From contig NC_064428.1 of NCBI RefSeq assembly GCF_023375975.1, forward strand, positions 11,743,155 to 11,807,154: a stretch of 64,000 bases of DNA. Reading direction: 5' to 3'. This document shows positions 22,626 to 33,893 of the stretch, in pieces (position 1 is the stretch's first letter; each line of letters starts with the position of its first letter). The notes under the pieces are model-generated. The model ran no database searches. It was not told the origin of the DNA and saw only the letters and a list, made by a program, of their open reading frames with translations. The translations under genes and the position numbers were made by a program. This DNA comes from Astyanax mexicanus. Taxonomy: Eukaryota > Chordata > Actinopteri > Characiformes > Acestrorhamphidae.

Positions 22626-23180
22626 TGTGCTCTTTATAGTGAGCAGTAACTATCTGCTGATCAGGCTGTGTAGATTTGATTGATGCCTGCCACAGTGAGG
22701 CAGTTTGAGTCAGTGGTGGACTGTGTGTGTGTTTGGTTCTGGTGTCAGCTCTTTAATTAGCCGGTTCCTCTGAGACGGACCACCAGGCCACACAATCCCT
22801 CTTTAATTAGCACAGCCAGACCCGGCGTTACACACACAATGACGAAGCACCGAGACCGAGCAGCTGCAGCACCAACTTCACAACCTCAGATCTTCAGATA
22901 CCATGTTTTTTATCACGTTAATAATAAATAAAAAATATACTATTCCATTCTATAGAAATGAAGCCAAAATTGTTGAGTAGGGACCCAAGACAGAGCCAGA
23001 CTCGTTCACATTTACAAATACACGAGTGACCACTCACCCACAATGCACTGCACATGCAAGATGGCAGAGTGCACGATAAAACGTTCAGGTTAAATGCACC
23101 ATCAAATAATCCTCCACGAAAGAAGAAATCTCCATTCTTTTATACTTAAAGTCATCCAACAGTATTTTAATATTGTATAC
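22626..23180. other. Unique DNA with no gene found
   Basis: This includes a GC-richer stretch at 22740-22880 with paired CTCTTTAATTAG words (22750 and 22800). No open frame or splice structure is convincing. Confidence 0.35.
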
Positions 23181-25165
23181 ACCATTCTAAATTTGGAAGC
23201 TTGAAGCAGGTTAGCCACAATGCTAACAGCCAAGCTCAGCAATGTTGGTGCTGTGGACCTAACAGACACAGCACGGTAGGTTAACCTTGATGCTAACAAG
23301 TTTATATTGTGAATCTACATATATATTAGCTGGGCTTGGAAGGTTTTGGAGTGTTTTAGCCATGATGCTAACACTTGGCCTTGCAGGGGTTCATATTGCA
23401 AATCTAAGAGACACAGTAGTTGGACTTAAATAGTTTGAAGTAGGTTAGCCTTGAAGGTAACAGCCAGCCTCTACATATTTGAAACCACAGATACAGCAAC
23501 TGGGCTATGAAAGTTTGAAGTGGGTCAGCCACAATGCTAACAGCCAGCTTCAGGAGGGTTGGAGCTACTATGTTAACAGACACAGTAACCAGGCTTTACA
23601 GGGTTGGTGCATGTTAGCTGCAATGCTAATAGCCAGGCTCTGTATAGTTGCCAATAGATTCAACTGTTTCGAACGGTTAGGAACTGGTTTGAAGTTGGTT
23701 AGCCTCAATGCTAATAGCTAGGTTCTGCTGGGTAAAGCAATAATACCAACATATTCAGCAGTTGGAAGGTTTGAAATGGGTATGGAGTTAGTTAGTCACG
23801 ATGCTAATAGCTAGACCCTGCATGATTAAAGCCATGATGCCAATAGATTTAGCCATTGAAAAATTTGAATTTGGTTTGGAGTTGGTTAGCCACAATACTA
23901 ATAACTAGGTTCTGCATGGTTGAAGCCATAATGCCAACAGATTGAGCTCTTGAAAGGTTTGAAATTGGTTTGGAGTTGGTTAGCTGCAATACTAAAAGAC
24001 AGCCTTGACAGCTTTTAGCATAGTTAGAGATGCAATGCAACTAGAAATGGCATTTAGACTTGGAAGGTTTGGTGTGGGTTAGCCACAATGCTAACAGTAA
24101 CCTTCAGCAGGGTTGAGGCTACTATGGTAACAGACACAGTAACCAGGCTTGACAGGGTTGGTGCATGTTAGCTGCAATGCTAATAGCAAGGTCTGCATGG
24201 TTGAAGCCACAATGCCAATAGATTCAGCAGTTTTGAAAGGTTAGGAAGTGGTTTGGAGTTGGTTAGCCACAATGTTAATAGCCAGGCTCTGCATGGTTGA
24301 AGCCATGATGCCAATAGATTTGGCAGTTGGAAGGTTTTGAACTGGTTTGTAGCTGGTTAGCTGCAATGCTAAACGCCAGCCTTTCACAGCTTTTAGCATA
24401 GTTAGAGATGCAATGCAACTAGAAACGGCATTTAGACTTGGAAGGTTTGGAGTGGGTTAGCCACAATGCTAACAGCCAGCTTCAGGAGGGTTGGGGCTAC
24501 TATGTTAACAGACACAGTAACCAGGCTTTACAGGGTTGTTGCATGTTAGCCACAATGCTAATAGCCAGGTTCTGCATGGTTGAAGCCACAATGCCAATAG
24601 ATTCAGCAATTTTGAAAGGTTAGGAACTGGTTTGTAGTTGGTTAGCCACAATGCTAATAGCCAGGATCTGCATGGTTAAAGCCACGATGCCAACAGATTC
24701 AGCAGTTGGAAGGTTTGGAACTGGTTTGCCACAATGCTAATATCCAGACTCTGCATGGGTAAAGCCATAATGCCGATAGATTCGGCAGTTGGAAGGTTTG
24801 GGGTTGGTTTAAAGTTGGTTAGCTACAATGCTAATAGCCAGGCTCCGCATGGTCGAAGCCACGATACCGATAGATTCGGTAGTTGGAAGGTTTGGAATTG
24901 GTTTGGAGGTGGTTAGCCACAATGCTAATAGCCAGGCTCTGCATGATTAAAGCCATGATGCCAACAGCAGATGGAAGATTTGGAACTGGTTTGGAGCTGG
25001 TTAGCTGTAATGCCAATAGCCAAGTTTTGCATGCTTGAAGCCACAATGCCAATAGATTCAGCTATTGGAAGTTTTGAACCTGGTTTGGAGTTGGTTAGCC
25101 ACAATGCTAATAGCCAGGCTCTGCATGATTAAAGCCATGATGACAATAGATTTAGCAGTTGGAAC
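23180..25165. repeat. Degenerate tandem array of about 95-bp units
   Basis: The recurring order is GGTTAGCCACAATGCTAATA, GCCAGGCTCTGCATGGTTGA, AGCCA-AATGCCAATAGATT and CAGCAGTTGGAAGGTTTGG. About 20 units occur with 10-25 percent divergence and occasional longer variants carrying GGGTTGGGGCTACTATGTTA. Short open frames inside repeat one another and are not genes. Confidence 0.85.
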
Positions 25166-26135
25166 ATAATAACAAAGTAGAACTACTTTACTACTTCAGC
25201 AATTTAGTACCTAAGTACTAAGTAATTTAGTACCGCTGTATTCTGTACTCTACTAGAGTATTTCACTAGCCTACGGAGTACAGAGTACTTCAAAACGATT
25301 GGTATTTGTTACATCATTACTTTCTACAATTAAATTAAACTAAAAAATGTTAGGAATCATCATAAACCCACATTATCACTGCCATACTTTTTAGTTGCCT
25401 TTAAGCTCTATTTACTTACATGGGAATGAGCAGGGTTAAATGCTGTCCAGCATCCAGCCAGCAGAGGGCGTAGGAGATGTTTTAGCTTCACTCTTTGAAA
25501 TGCCATCATCCCGTCCACTCGTATATAAACTATATGGGTATTTTCTGACAACTTTAGACCTTAAATCCATGTTTTTTGAAGTTATAGCTCCAACAACACG
25601 TTCTCCACGGAGCTCCTGGGCGAGTGAGTTATAATAACAGCGGCGTCCAAAAGGAAACCCGCTCCAGGCCTGGCGCTGCCTTGGGGAGATCCATTAGGTC
25701 ATACAGGGGATGTGATTGCTCCAGTTGGCTCCGGTCGGGGCGAGGCTATATATTAGGCTGCTGGAGCAGATGGGGCTGCTGCTGCTGAAATTACTACAGA
25801 AAGGGAGTTGGGGGCGTTTACAGCGAGCCGTGGCAGATGCTAAGCGGCTGTGGGCGGTGTAAATGACCGTTGGGGGACGTCCAGCCCGAAGGGTGGACGC
25901 TGAATTTCCACACCTGATCTCCTCCGCCTGCCCTGCATATTGGTGCTGCCCTCTGGTGCCTTCTAGCTGCTTTTCCAGCCGGTGTGTGTGTGTGTATTGT
26001 GTGTGTGTGTGTGTGTGTAAAGTGTGTGTGTGTCTCAGGCTTTTTGCTGAGAGATTTAATTTGTCTGAAGTGAGGCTGCTCATGCCCAGTCACATCACCG
26101 GGGCCAGAACAGGTGTTTAAAATTCATTCTGGCTT
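25166..26135. other. Unique GC-richer island
   Basis: Positions 25590-25980 are much more GC-rich than the flanks, with several CpG and CTGCTG words. A (GT)n tract sits at 25984-26032. The open frames are interrupted by the GT repeat and match no family I know. It could be a regulatory island or decayed exon material. Confidence 0.3.
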
Positions 26136-26139
26136 TTGC

Positions 26140-26499
26140 TGCCAGGCCTGCAGAGCAAACCAGAGAGAGAGAGAGAGGGAGGGAGAGAGAGAGAGAGAGA
26201 AAGAAAGAGAGTGTGTTTTGGAAGCACCAAAGATATTCTATGGCACTCGTATGCGTAAAAAAGGGAAAGTGAGAACGAGGCAGAGCAAGAGAGAAAGAGA
26301 TAAAGAGAGAGAGAAAAGAGAGAAATACAGACAGAGAGACAGAACAAGTAAGAGAGCGATAGAGGGAGAGAGAGAGAGAGAAAAAGAGAGCAAGAGTATT
26401 CTGGAAGCATCAAAGATATTCAATGGCACTCGGATGCGTAAAACAGGGGCTGAGAGAATGAGGCAGAGCAAGAAAGAGAGAGAGATAAAAAGAGAGAGA

Positions 26500-26535
<36 letters not shown>

Positions 26536-26884
26536 AACAGGAAGAGTGAGACAAGGAGAGAGCAAAACAGACAAAGGCAGAAATAGAGAGTAAGAGAGAG
26601 ATGAAAAGAGAGATTGGAAGAGAGAGCAAGAGAGAAAGAAAAAGAGGGAGCGAAAGAGAGAGATAGAGAGCGAGAGTGAGAGAAAAAGAGAGAGTGAAAG
26701 AGAGAAATAGAGAGGCAGAGCAAGAAAGAGAGAGAAAACAGAGAGTGAGAGAGACAAAGAAAGAGAGAAATACAGTGAGAGAGAGAAAGAGAGAATTCTG
26801 GAAGCATCAGAGGTGTTCAATGGCACTCTAAACAGAGAGAGAGAATGAGAGAGAGAGAGAAAAGAAAGAGAGGAAGAAAGAAAT

Positions 26885-26922
<38 letters not shown>

Positions 26923-27504
26923 ACAGAGCAGGTAAGAAAGTGATACAGGGAAAGAGAGAGGGGGACAGAAAGAGAAAGTGCAAGAGTTCTGAAAGCATCT
27001 GAAAGATATTCAATGGCACTCGTATGTGTACAAAACAGGAAAGAGAGAGGGAGACAGAAAGAGGGAAATAGAGAGAGGCAGAGAGAGGGAGAGAAAGAGA
27101 AATCAAAGCAAAAAAACAGAAACAGAGAGAGGCAGAGCAAGAAAGAGAGATAAAGAGAGAGAGAGTAAGAAATAAAAAGTGAGAGAGAAAGAGAGAGAAA
27201 GAGAAAGCATTCTCAAGCAAAGATATTCAATGGCACTTGTATGGGCAAGAAAAAGGAAAGAGAGAACAAGGCAGAGCAAGAAAGAAAGTGATAAAGAGCA
27301 AGAGAGGGAGAGAGAAAAAAGAGAGAGAGAAATGGAGAAATAGAAAGAGAGGCAGAGCAAGAAAGACATAAAACAGAGACAGAAAGACAGAATGAGAGAA
27401 ATAGAGAGCGAGAGAGAGTGAAAGGGAAAGGAAAAAAGTGAGTAAAAGAGAGAAAGTGAGAGAGGCAGAGCAGGAAAGAAAGATAAAGAGGGAGGGAGAG
27501 AGAC
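26140..27504. repeat. Purine-rich (GA) satellite, left block
   Basis: Long imperfect (GA)n and (GAAA)n tracts are separated by a recurring motif of about 45 bp (TTCTGGAAGCATCAAAGATA then TTCAATGGCACTCG-ATG). The motif appears near 26217, 26399, 26797, 26987 and 27209. From 26362 to 27504 this block is near-identical to 33316-34418 on the other side of the LINE. Confidence 0.9.
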
Positions 27505-27595
27505 CTTTAAAAATGCATTTATTAAAACAAATTAAACATTAAATAGCTCTTTTTCAAACCACAAAAAAGAAAAAAACACAGAACATGAGAAAAAG

Positions 27596-30500
27596 CTATA
27601 CGTTTAACATTAGAAACTCATCCTCAGAAATAAAACACAACACCTCCCCCTTTCCCCAAACCTCAGAAAACTCCATCAGTCTGTGAGTCAATTTAAAAAA
27701 AACAAACTCGACACGGATCCTGGTCCGTACCAGCGCTTTAACCAACAGGACAGGATCTAATGCCCCTCTACCACCAATTTTGTTTTTTCTCGTGAGCCAG
27801 ACAGCAAGCTTGGCCTGACCCACCAAAAAATTCACGAGACAGAGCGTGCCTCTCCGAGCAGCCACATATTTAGGACCAAAAATATAGAGGCTTTCAGTCC
27901 AACCCACCCCGAGCCCCCTACACCATTCTTCTACTAGTGCAAACAGACCTGCCAACCTTTCACACTGCAGGAAGAGGTGACCCAGCGTTTCGTCTTTGCC
28001 ACAAAACGGGCACCCCCTACCTACACTCGGATCAATATGTGCCACATATCTGTTCGTGGCCACGGCCCCATGCACAATCCTCCACTGAAGGTCTGCCGTT
28101 CGCTTCTCTATGGGAGGCTTGTACAGGGACCTCCAGCACCCTCGTGGAGAAGAGCCTGGTGCCAACAACCCAGACCACTTGGACTCCGGTAGACCAAAGA
28201 GAGCATTTCCAAAGGCCATCTTTACGCTTGCTCCATATAAGGCTTTCCTAGAGGCATCTGCCAGAGTCGTCATCTCAGGAACCGCATACGACAGTAGCCA
28301 TCCCCTCTCATCCAGGGTGTCCCCCGCAGCCATCCCTACAGACAGAGAGGGGAAAGGCAGGAGATCCACCCCATCGCCACGCTCCAGGGCCTCTCTAAAC
28401 TGAGCAGGCATCGCTGACATCACTTCCTCGAGAAACCTCTGCACCAGACGATCAGACTGAAATCTCATCTCAGCCTTCAGAACACTCACAGTCTTCCAAG
28501 TTCCCGTGACCCTTAGGCCCCCAAGAGTGGTTATGTTTGCTCGTACCAAACAGCGCCGAATACTCCTTGATACAAGACTCCGGGTTTGGATCAGGGGGTT
28601 ATAAAACAATGGCTCATCTTCCACACAGGTACAGGGTTCCGTTGCTCTTTCAATCACCAGCACAGAAGACCACGCCTTCAGGACAGACTGGTAGAAAGGA
28701 GTGGTCGCAGAAAAGTCCATGTCCTTGAGTTGCAAGACAAAAAGATGCTTGCCATAGCCCAAGTTCTCCACACGCTGTAGAAGTACACAGGCTGTAGCAG
28801 CCCACGCCATTCCTTCCTGGTACAGTAATCTCTGCACACTCTGTAGCCGAAACGTCCGTATGCGACAGTTCAAGTCAATCAAACCCTGACCCCCTTCATG
28901 TAATGGCAGATAGAGAACCGGGGCACGTGTCCAGTGTTGTCCAGACCAAAAAAAGTCCACAAGTCTCCTCTGGATCTCCTGGACTAGGGAGGCAGGTGGT
29001 TCCAACACAATAAACCGGTGCCACAACATGAAAGCAATCAGGTTGTTGGCCACCAAAACCCTCCCCCTATAGGACAGCCGCGGCAGGACCCAGGTCCATT
29101 TAGACAACCTGGCACACACTTTTTCCACTAGCCCCTCCCAGTTTTTGTTTTGAAATTCTAGAGGACCCAAGTATACTCCTAAATACTTTAGCCCGGTGGT
29201 CCCCCACTGCAAACCTGCTGGCAACACTGGGAAACCTCTGTCCTGCCACTGCCCTGTAATGAAACTCTCACACTTAGCCCAGTTAACCCTGGCTGAGGAA
29301 GCTCTTCCATATAGAGATAAGCTTTGTGTGAGATCTTGCACATCCTCTTCCCCTCTAATAACAACAGAAATATCATCCGCATAGGCCGAGAGCACAACGT
29401 TCTGTTGCAGCCCCTGCACCGACAGTCCTTTAAGCTTAGCTCTGAGTCTACACAACAAAGGCTCAGCAGCCAAGCTATACAAAAGACCAGAAATTGGGCA
29501 GCCTTGACGAATCCCTCGTGACATTGTAATAGGACGACTGAGTCCTCCTCCAACCTTAAGCAGCACTGTGGCATCAGTGTACAAGAGTTTCATCCAGGCC
29601 ATAAAAACATCCCCCACACCAAATGCCTCAAGTGTGTCAAACAGGTAGGAGTGGTCTACCCTATCAAAGGCTTTTTCTTGATCTATGGACAATAAACCAA
29701 GATCACAAGAGGTAGTAGTACACAGATCAAGAACATCCCGAACAAGAAACAAATTATCCATAATTGTGCGACCAGGCACACAATATGTCTGGTCATGATG
29801 GACTATTGAACCTATGTGTTCCTTCAGTCTGTTAGCCAGTGATTTAGACAAGATTTTATAGTCTGTACAAAGCAGTGCTACAGGTCTCCAGTTCTTCAAG
29901 AGTCCCAAATCACCTTTTTTAGGCAGCAGAGACAGTACTGCCCTAGTACAGCTGACTGGTAAAATCCCAGTGTCCAAAGATGACTTAAAAACAGCATACA
30001 AGTCAGTCCCAATTAAAGACCAGAAGGTTTTATAAAACTCAGCTGGAAGGCCGTCTATGCCTGGTGCTCGCCCATTCGAGAGCTGTTGGACAGCTGCTGT
30101 AAGCTCCTGCAGTTCAATTTCAGAGTCCAACTTTTCAGAACGAGCAGCCTCCAGCTTTGGTAAATCCTGCAAGAAGTCCTTCCTGCAGGGTAGGTCACAT
30201 GGGTCAGTGCTGTAAAGATCCGTGTAGAAATTTGCAGCCATTCTTCTCATGGCAGCAGGTGCAGTGATGAGAGACCCGTCAGAATCACGAAGATACAGCA
30301 TCTGGTTCTGATGCCTAACATTACGCTCCAGATTGAAAAAGAAGCTAGTAGGAGCATCCATGTCCTTAATGCTGGACATTCGAGCTCTAATCAGCGCCCC
30401 CTTGGCTTTCTCTTGGAGCAATGAGCTCAAAGTTTTCTTCTTTCTCACCCAAACATTCCTTCTACTCATATCACCACATCCAGTGATATCAGCCTCCAGT

Positions 30501-31468
30501 ACCTCAATCTCCCTCTCAAGCCCCTGAACTGTGCTATTATAAATGGCTGCTGAATGCGCAGAATACTGCTGAGAGAAAATCTTAATTTGTGTTTTGCCCA
30601 CCTCCCACCATGAAACTAAACTATTAAAATCCCCTTTATACGACCTCCACCCTTCCCAGAAAACCACAAAGTTTTTAAGAAAAAACTCATCCTGGAGTAA
30701 CTTCAAATTAAAACGCCAGTAACAACTGTATTTCCTAGTCCTGGATAACATTAAATCCATCATGATCAGATGGTGATCAGAGAAGCCAGAAGGGGTAATG
30801 TGAACATTAAAAACCATATTATTATTCATATCTAAGCAGTAGAACCTATCCAGCCTAGCTGCACTTATCCGCTCCTCAGTAATCTTTACCCAGGTGTACT
30901 GCTTTACTCCCTCATTCCTGTTTCTCCACACATCCACCAGCCCACACTCCCTGATTAACCCCTTCAACACTAAGGCAGACTGTGGATAAGGCTCCTCTCC
31001 AGTTCTGTCCAAGGTGAAATCAACAGTGCAATTCCAATCACCCCCCAAAACTACAATTGAGTTAGTACTATGCTGTTGAAGAGCTCTCTTTAACCTGTGA
31101 AACAGTTTTACTCTGTCACTTCCATTAGTAGACGCATACACATTTACAAAAAGAAAAGTAAAATCTTCTATATCCGCCTTTACCATTAAAATCCTCCCAG
31201 GTTCTACCTCAATACAATGAACATTAGACAAGTGTAGACTTTTTACAAAACATATGGCAAGGCCAGCACTAAGATTTGAACCAAAACTATTATACAAGCT
31301 ACCCTGCCACCACATTCTCCACTCTGTCTCATCATCCTTATCACTATGTGTTTCCTGTAAAAACACTACATCCAAACACTTATGCCCAATTATTTCAGCA
31401 ACAAGAGCTCTCTTATTTGCATCTCTGCCCCCATTAATGTTTAAAGATCCCACCCTAAGCCTATTCAT
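27596..31468 (-). CDS. LINE ORF2: APE endonuclease and reverse transcriptase
   Basis: I chose the ATG at 31468 (MNRLRVGSLNINGG), giving 1290 residues, because this is where the endonuclease fold starts. The frame stays open upstream to 31561, but that extra stretch is a low-complexity hydrophobic run read from leader sequence. The endonuclease shows SLNINGG, LQETH (Glu 39), GGDWN (about 144-148) and SDHH (230-233). The reverse transcriptase shows GIDGLPAEFY, KNWRPV, IDQEKAFDRV, GIRQGCPIS and the catalytic SAYADD (YADD 696-699). A C-terminal zinc knuckle-like CPFC-H-C motif covers about 1153-1169. The protein should nick target DNA and prime reverse transcription of the element RNA. No inactivating change is visible. 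Confidence 0.9.
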   Translation of the reverse strand: MNRLRVGSLNINGGRDANKRALVAEIIGHKCLDVVFLQETHSDKDDETEWRMWWQGSLYNSFGSNLSAGLAICFVKSLHLSNVHCIEVEPGRILMVKADIEDFTFLFVNVYASTNGSDRVKLFHRLKRALQQHSTNSIVVLGGDWNCTVDFTLDRTGEEPYPQSALVLKGLIRECGLVDVWRNRNEGVKQYTWVKITEERISAARLDRFYCLDMNNNMVFNVHITPSGFSDHHLIMMDLMLSRTRKYSCYWRFNLKLLQDEFFLKNFVVFWEGWRSYKGDFNSLVSWWEVGKTQIKIFSQQYSAHSAAIYNSTVQGLEREIEVLEADITGCGDMSRRNVWVRKKKTLSSLLQEKAKGALIRARMSSIKDMDAPTSFFFNLERNVRHQNQMLYLRDSDGSLITAPAAMRRMAANFYTDLYSTDPCDLPCRKDFLQDLPKLEAARSEKLDSEIELQELTAAVQQLSNGRAPGIDGLPAEFYKTFWSLIGTDLYAVFKSSLDTGILPVSCTRAVLSLLPKKGDLGLLKNWRPVALLCTDYKILSKSLANRLKEHIGSIVHHDQTYCVPGRTIMDNLFLVRDVLDLCTTTSCDLGLLSIDQEKAFDRVDHSYLFDTLEAFGVGDVFMAWMKLLYTDATVLLKVGGGLSRPITMSRGIRQGCPISGLLYSLAAEPLLCRLRAKLKGLSVQGLQQNVVLSAYADDISVVIRGEEDVQDLTQSLSLYGRASSARVNWAKCESFITGQWQDRGFPVLPAGLQWGTTGLKYLGVYLGPLEFQNKNWEGLVEKVCARLSKWTWVLPRLSYRGRVLVANNLIAFMLWHRFIVLEPPASLVQEIQRRLVDFFWSGQHWTRAPVLYLPLHEGGQGLIDLNCRIRTFRLQSVQRLLYQEGMAWAATACVLLQRVENLGYGKHLFVLQLKDMDFSATTPFYQSVLKAWSSVLVIERATEPCTCVEDEPLFYNPLIQTRSLVSRSIRRCLVRANITTLGGLRVTGTWKTVSVLKAEMRFQSDRLVQRFLEEVMSAMPAQFREALERGDGVDLLPFPSLSVGMAAGDTLDERGWLLSYAVPEMTTLADASRKALYGASVKMAFGNALFGLPESKWSGLLAPGSSPRGCWRSLYKPPIEKRTADLQWRIVHGAVATNRYVAHIDPSVGRGCPFCGKDETLGHLFLQCERLAGLFALVEEWCRGLGVGWTESLYIFGPKYVAARRGTLCLVNFLVGQAKLAVWLTRKNKIGGRGALDPVLLVKALVRTRIRVEFVFFKLTHRLMEFSEVWGKGEVLCFISEDEFLMLNV

Positions 31469-31560
31469 GCGGAAAAACAGAGAGAGAGAGAGCAGAAAAA
31501 ACAAGAGAAAAGATACACAAAAAAAAGAAAGAAACACCCTTTGTGACCGATCCATCCACA

Positions 31561-33081
31561 CTAACTTTTCACAGAAGCCTTACCCTTTCGTATACTTGTC
31601 ACAAATTTTTTCAACCTATATCTCTTTTTCTTACTCAGTACATCATAGCTCACCGCCACTTGGATGTGTGCTACAGATGCCAAGAATTTGTCTAAATCCG
31701 GGAAATAATCACGGACCTCCACATGCTTTCCAAAAGTCACATCCAAAAATGTATTAATGTCTTGCACCGAGTACAGATCATCATCAGCTTGAAAAGCAAC
31801 ATCAGAAACATCTGAAAACATATCAACACTGAGGTCACCTGACATATCTGCCAGCTCCTCACCTGACACCAAACTACCCTCAGTCCCCCCAGAGCTAGCC
31901 ATGACCTGAGAATCACCTTGCTCCACCATCTCCGCCCCATCACTCATAGACAGCAATTCAGCCACATCACACAGTGCACCACTGTCCCCACCTGGATTAC
32001 CTAAACTCACCTCACCACCAAACCCCGCCTCAACCAATCCAGCACCAGCAACCTCACCTTCTCCATCTATAACATTCTCAACTTCATCTACACCCAGTAC
32101 ACCACCATCACCCTCCTCCAGTCTAGCTTTCTTACCTACAGTCTCCCCCTCACCTGTACCAACCTCTACATCGCTCTCCCCCTCCTCCACCTCCTCTTGC
32201 CTAGCTCTCTTTCCCACAATCTCACCCTTGCCTGTATCGACTGTACCAGCTTCCCCTTCCTCCTGCCCAACTCCTCCACCTACCACCTCACTGATACCAG
32301 ACACATCCCTGTTCATTGCTCCGTCAGGTGCACCTGTCTGTGCACTACCTAAACCGCTGCCACTAGGCCCCGCCTCTCCGCCGCCACTAGGCCCCGCCTC
32401 CTCGCTACTACAGGACCCCGCCTCCCTACCAGCAGCGCTCCGGTCTGGGACCGTCCCCGCTGCACCCTGACTCCCCCCCCTGCTCCCCCCTCTCGGCCCC
32501 GCTGCCCCAGCGCTGTGTGGACACGCCAGTCTCTTGTGACCAATGTCTCCACACTCGAAACATCCCATGTTTCCAGTGCTCGCAAAAAGCATGAAAGACT
32601 TCCCCTCATGAATAACTCTGAACGAAACATCCAGAGTAGGCTCGTTTAACACCATCAAAACTCTGCGTCTGAATGACATCACATGTTTTAACCCCGGACT
32701 TTTGCAGTTTAACGGGATAGGTGAAATACTACTTACAATTTTTCCAAAGCGCGCGAGTTCCCGCTGGATCAGCTCGTCGGGGATGACCGGCGGCACGTTA
32801 GAGATAATAACTCTGTGATGCGCAGTGAAGAGCGGAGTAACAGTATAAAACTGATCACTTACCGTGATTCCCCGTTCAACCAGCCCGTGAACCAGCGCTC
32901 TGTCCTTCACAAACACCACCACCGCCCGGTACATCCGCGATGCAGACGCTATATTCTCACAGCTCACCTGCTCACCTACAGCGAGCAGCACGCTCTCCAC
33001 AGACACCTCGGGCCCCACCTCACACCTCACGCCGTGGCGGAGCGTCAGGTGCTGGGCGTCCCCAAACGGGGCAGACGCCAT
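31561..33081 (-). CDS. LINE ORF1: RNA-binding protein with CCHC knuckle
   Basis: The 506-residue frame starts MASAPFGDAQ at 33081. Residues about 45-165 resemble the RRM-like domain of Tx1-group ORF1 proteins (VVVFVKDR, HRVIISNVPP, with VLMVLNEP later). A CCHC zinc knuckle follows (C174, C177, H182, C187 in CFECGDIGHKRLAC). The C-terminal half is a low-complexity acidic, Gly/Glu/Val-rich region that ends with a basic KKKRYRLKKF stretch near residue 490. The role would be binding the element RNA and moving it with ORF2. Its TAG lies 92 bases before the chosen ORF2 start, so ORF2 probably depends on reinitiation. A GA run sits in this junction. Confidence 0.85.
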   Translation of the reverse strand: MASAPFGDAQHLTLRHGVRCEVGPEVSVESVLLAVGEQVSCENIASASRMYRAVVVFVKDRALVHGLVERGITVSDQFYTVTPLFTAHHRVIISNVPPVIPDELIQRELARFGKIVSSISPIPLNCKSPGLKHVMSFRRRVLMVLNEPTLDVSFRVIHEGKSFMLFASTGNMGCFECGDIGHKRLACPHSAGAAGPRGGSRGGSQGAAGTVPDRSAAGREAGSCSSEEAGPSGGGEAGPSGSGLGSAQTGAPDGAMNRDVSGISEVVGGGVGQEEGEAGTVDTGKGEIVGKRARQEEVEEGESDVEVGTGEGETVGKKARLEEGDGGVLGVDEVENVIDGEGEVAGAGLVEAGFGGEVSLGNPGGDSGALCDVAELLSMSDGAEMVEQGDSQVMASSGGTEGSLVSGEELADMSGDLSVDMFSDVSDVAFQADDDLYSVQDINTFLDVTFGKHVEVRDYFPDLDKFLASVAHIQVAVSYDVLSKKKRYRLKKFVTSIRKGKASVKS

Positions 33082-33313
33082 CCCCGCGCCCCGCCACCAG
33101 GCCTAGTCGGTCTACTCAGAAAAGAAACAATATCCGTAAGAAAGAAGAAAAAACGCTAAAAAAAAAACAAAAACTACTTACACTTTCACTATACACTAAA
33201 AAATACCCATGGATGGAACGGAAAAAAAGAAAAAAAAAGGAAAAGAAACGGAAAAGAAACGACCCAAACTTTCCCCCAGTCCCGCTCCCACAGCACCCTC
33301 TACCCACAATCCC

Positions 33314-33315
<2 letters not shown>
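33082..33315 (-). promoter_or_regulatory. LINE 5' UTR / internal promoter region
   Basis: About 230 bp lie between the satellite junction and the ORF1 ATG. The coding-strand start is G-rich (GGGGGATTGTGGGTAGAGGG). A long run of A and G on the + strand (33130-33250) makes the transcript pyrimidine-rich here. Non-LTR elements carry their promoters inside this segment, but no specific box can be named. Confidence 0.45.
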
Positions 33316-33359
<44 letters not shown>

Positions 33360-33853
33360 CAAGAGTATTCTGGAAGCATCAAAGATATTCAATGGCACTC
33401 GGATGCGTAAAACAGGGGCTGAGAGAATGAGGCAGAGCAAGAAAGAGAGAGATAAAAAGAGAGAGGGAGAGAGAGAGAGAGAGAGAGAGAGAACAACAGG
33501 AAGAGTGAGACAAGGAGAGAGCAAAACAGACAAAGGCAGAAATAGAGAGTAAGAGAGAGATGAAAAGAGAGATTGGAAGAGAGAGAGCAAGAGAGAAAGA
33601 AAAAGAGGGAGCGAAAGAGAGAGATAGAGAGCGAGAGTGAGAGAAAAAGAGAGAGTGAAAAAGAGAAAGAGAGAAATAGAGAGGCAGAGCAAGAAAGAGA
33701 GAGAAAACAGAGAGTGAGAGAGACAAAGAAAGAGAGAAATACAGTGAGAGAGAGAAAGAGAGAATTCTGGAAGCATCAGAGGTGTTCAATGGCACTCTAA
33801 ACAGAGAGAGAGAATGAGAGAGAGAGAGAAAAGAAAGAGAGGAAGAAAGAAAT

Positions 33854-33893
<40 letters not shown>

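Larger units (their letters stand above)
27505..33315 (-). mobile_element. Full-length Tx1-group non-LTR retrotransposon (LINE)
   Basis: The element reads right to left: a 5' UTR of about 230 bp, ORF1, ORF2, and a 3' UTR of about 90 bp. It passes straight into (TC)n on the coding strand without a long poly-A tail. Two open frames, an APE-type endonuclease and an L1/Tx1-style reverse transcriptase identify the class. Both ends lie in GA satellite and are flanked by about 1.1 kb direct repeats. Intact frames imply a young copy. Tx1-group elements are known for site-specific insertion, and I recall fish members that target microsatellites, which fits this location. Confidence 0.85.

Noticed and set aside
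21339..22683. Open frames of 166-263 codons on the + strand
   Set aside because: Tandem translations of the CCACTTTATTAG array (LATLLETPT-type), with no protein family features.
25694..26093. Two overlapping frames of 91-129 codons on the - strand
   Set aside because: They owe their length to a (CA)n tract read as His-Thr repeats and match no family.
26113..27369. Many Ser/Leu-rich or Arg/Glu-rich open frames left of the LINE
   Set aside because: Translations of (GA)n and (TC)n satellite; both strands and several frames are open simultaneously.
28537..29521. Several + strand frames inside the LINE
   Set aside because: Antisense shadows of the ORF2 reverse-transcriptase region.
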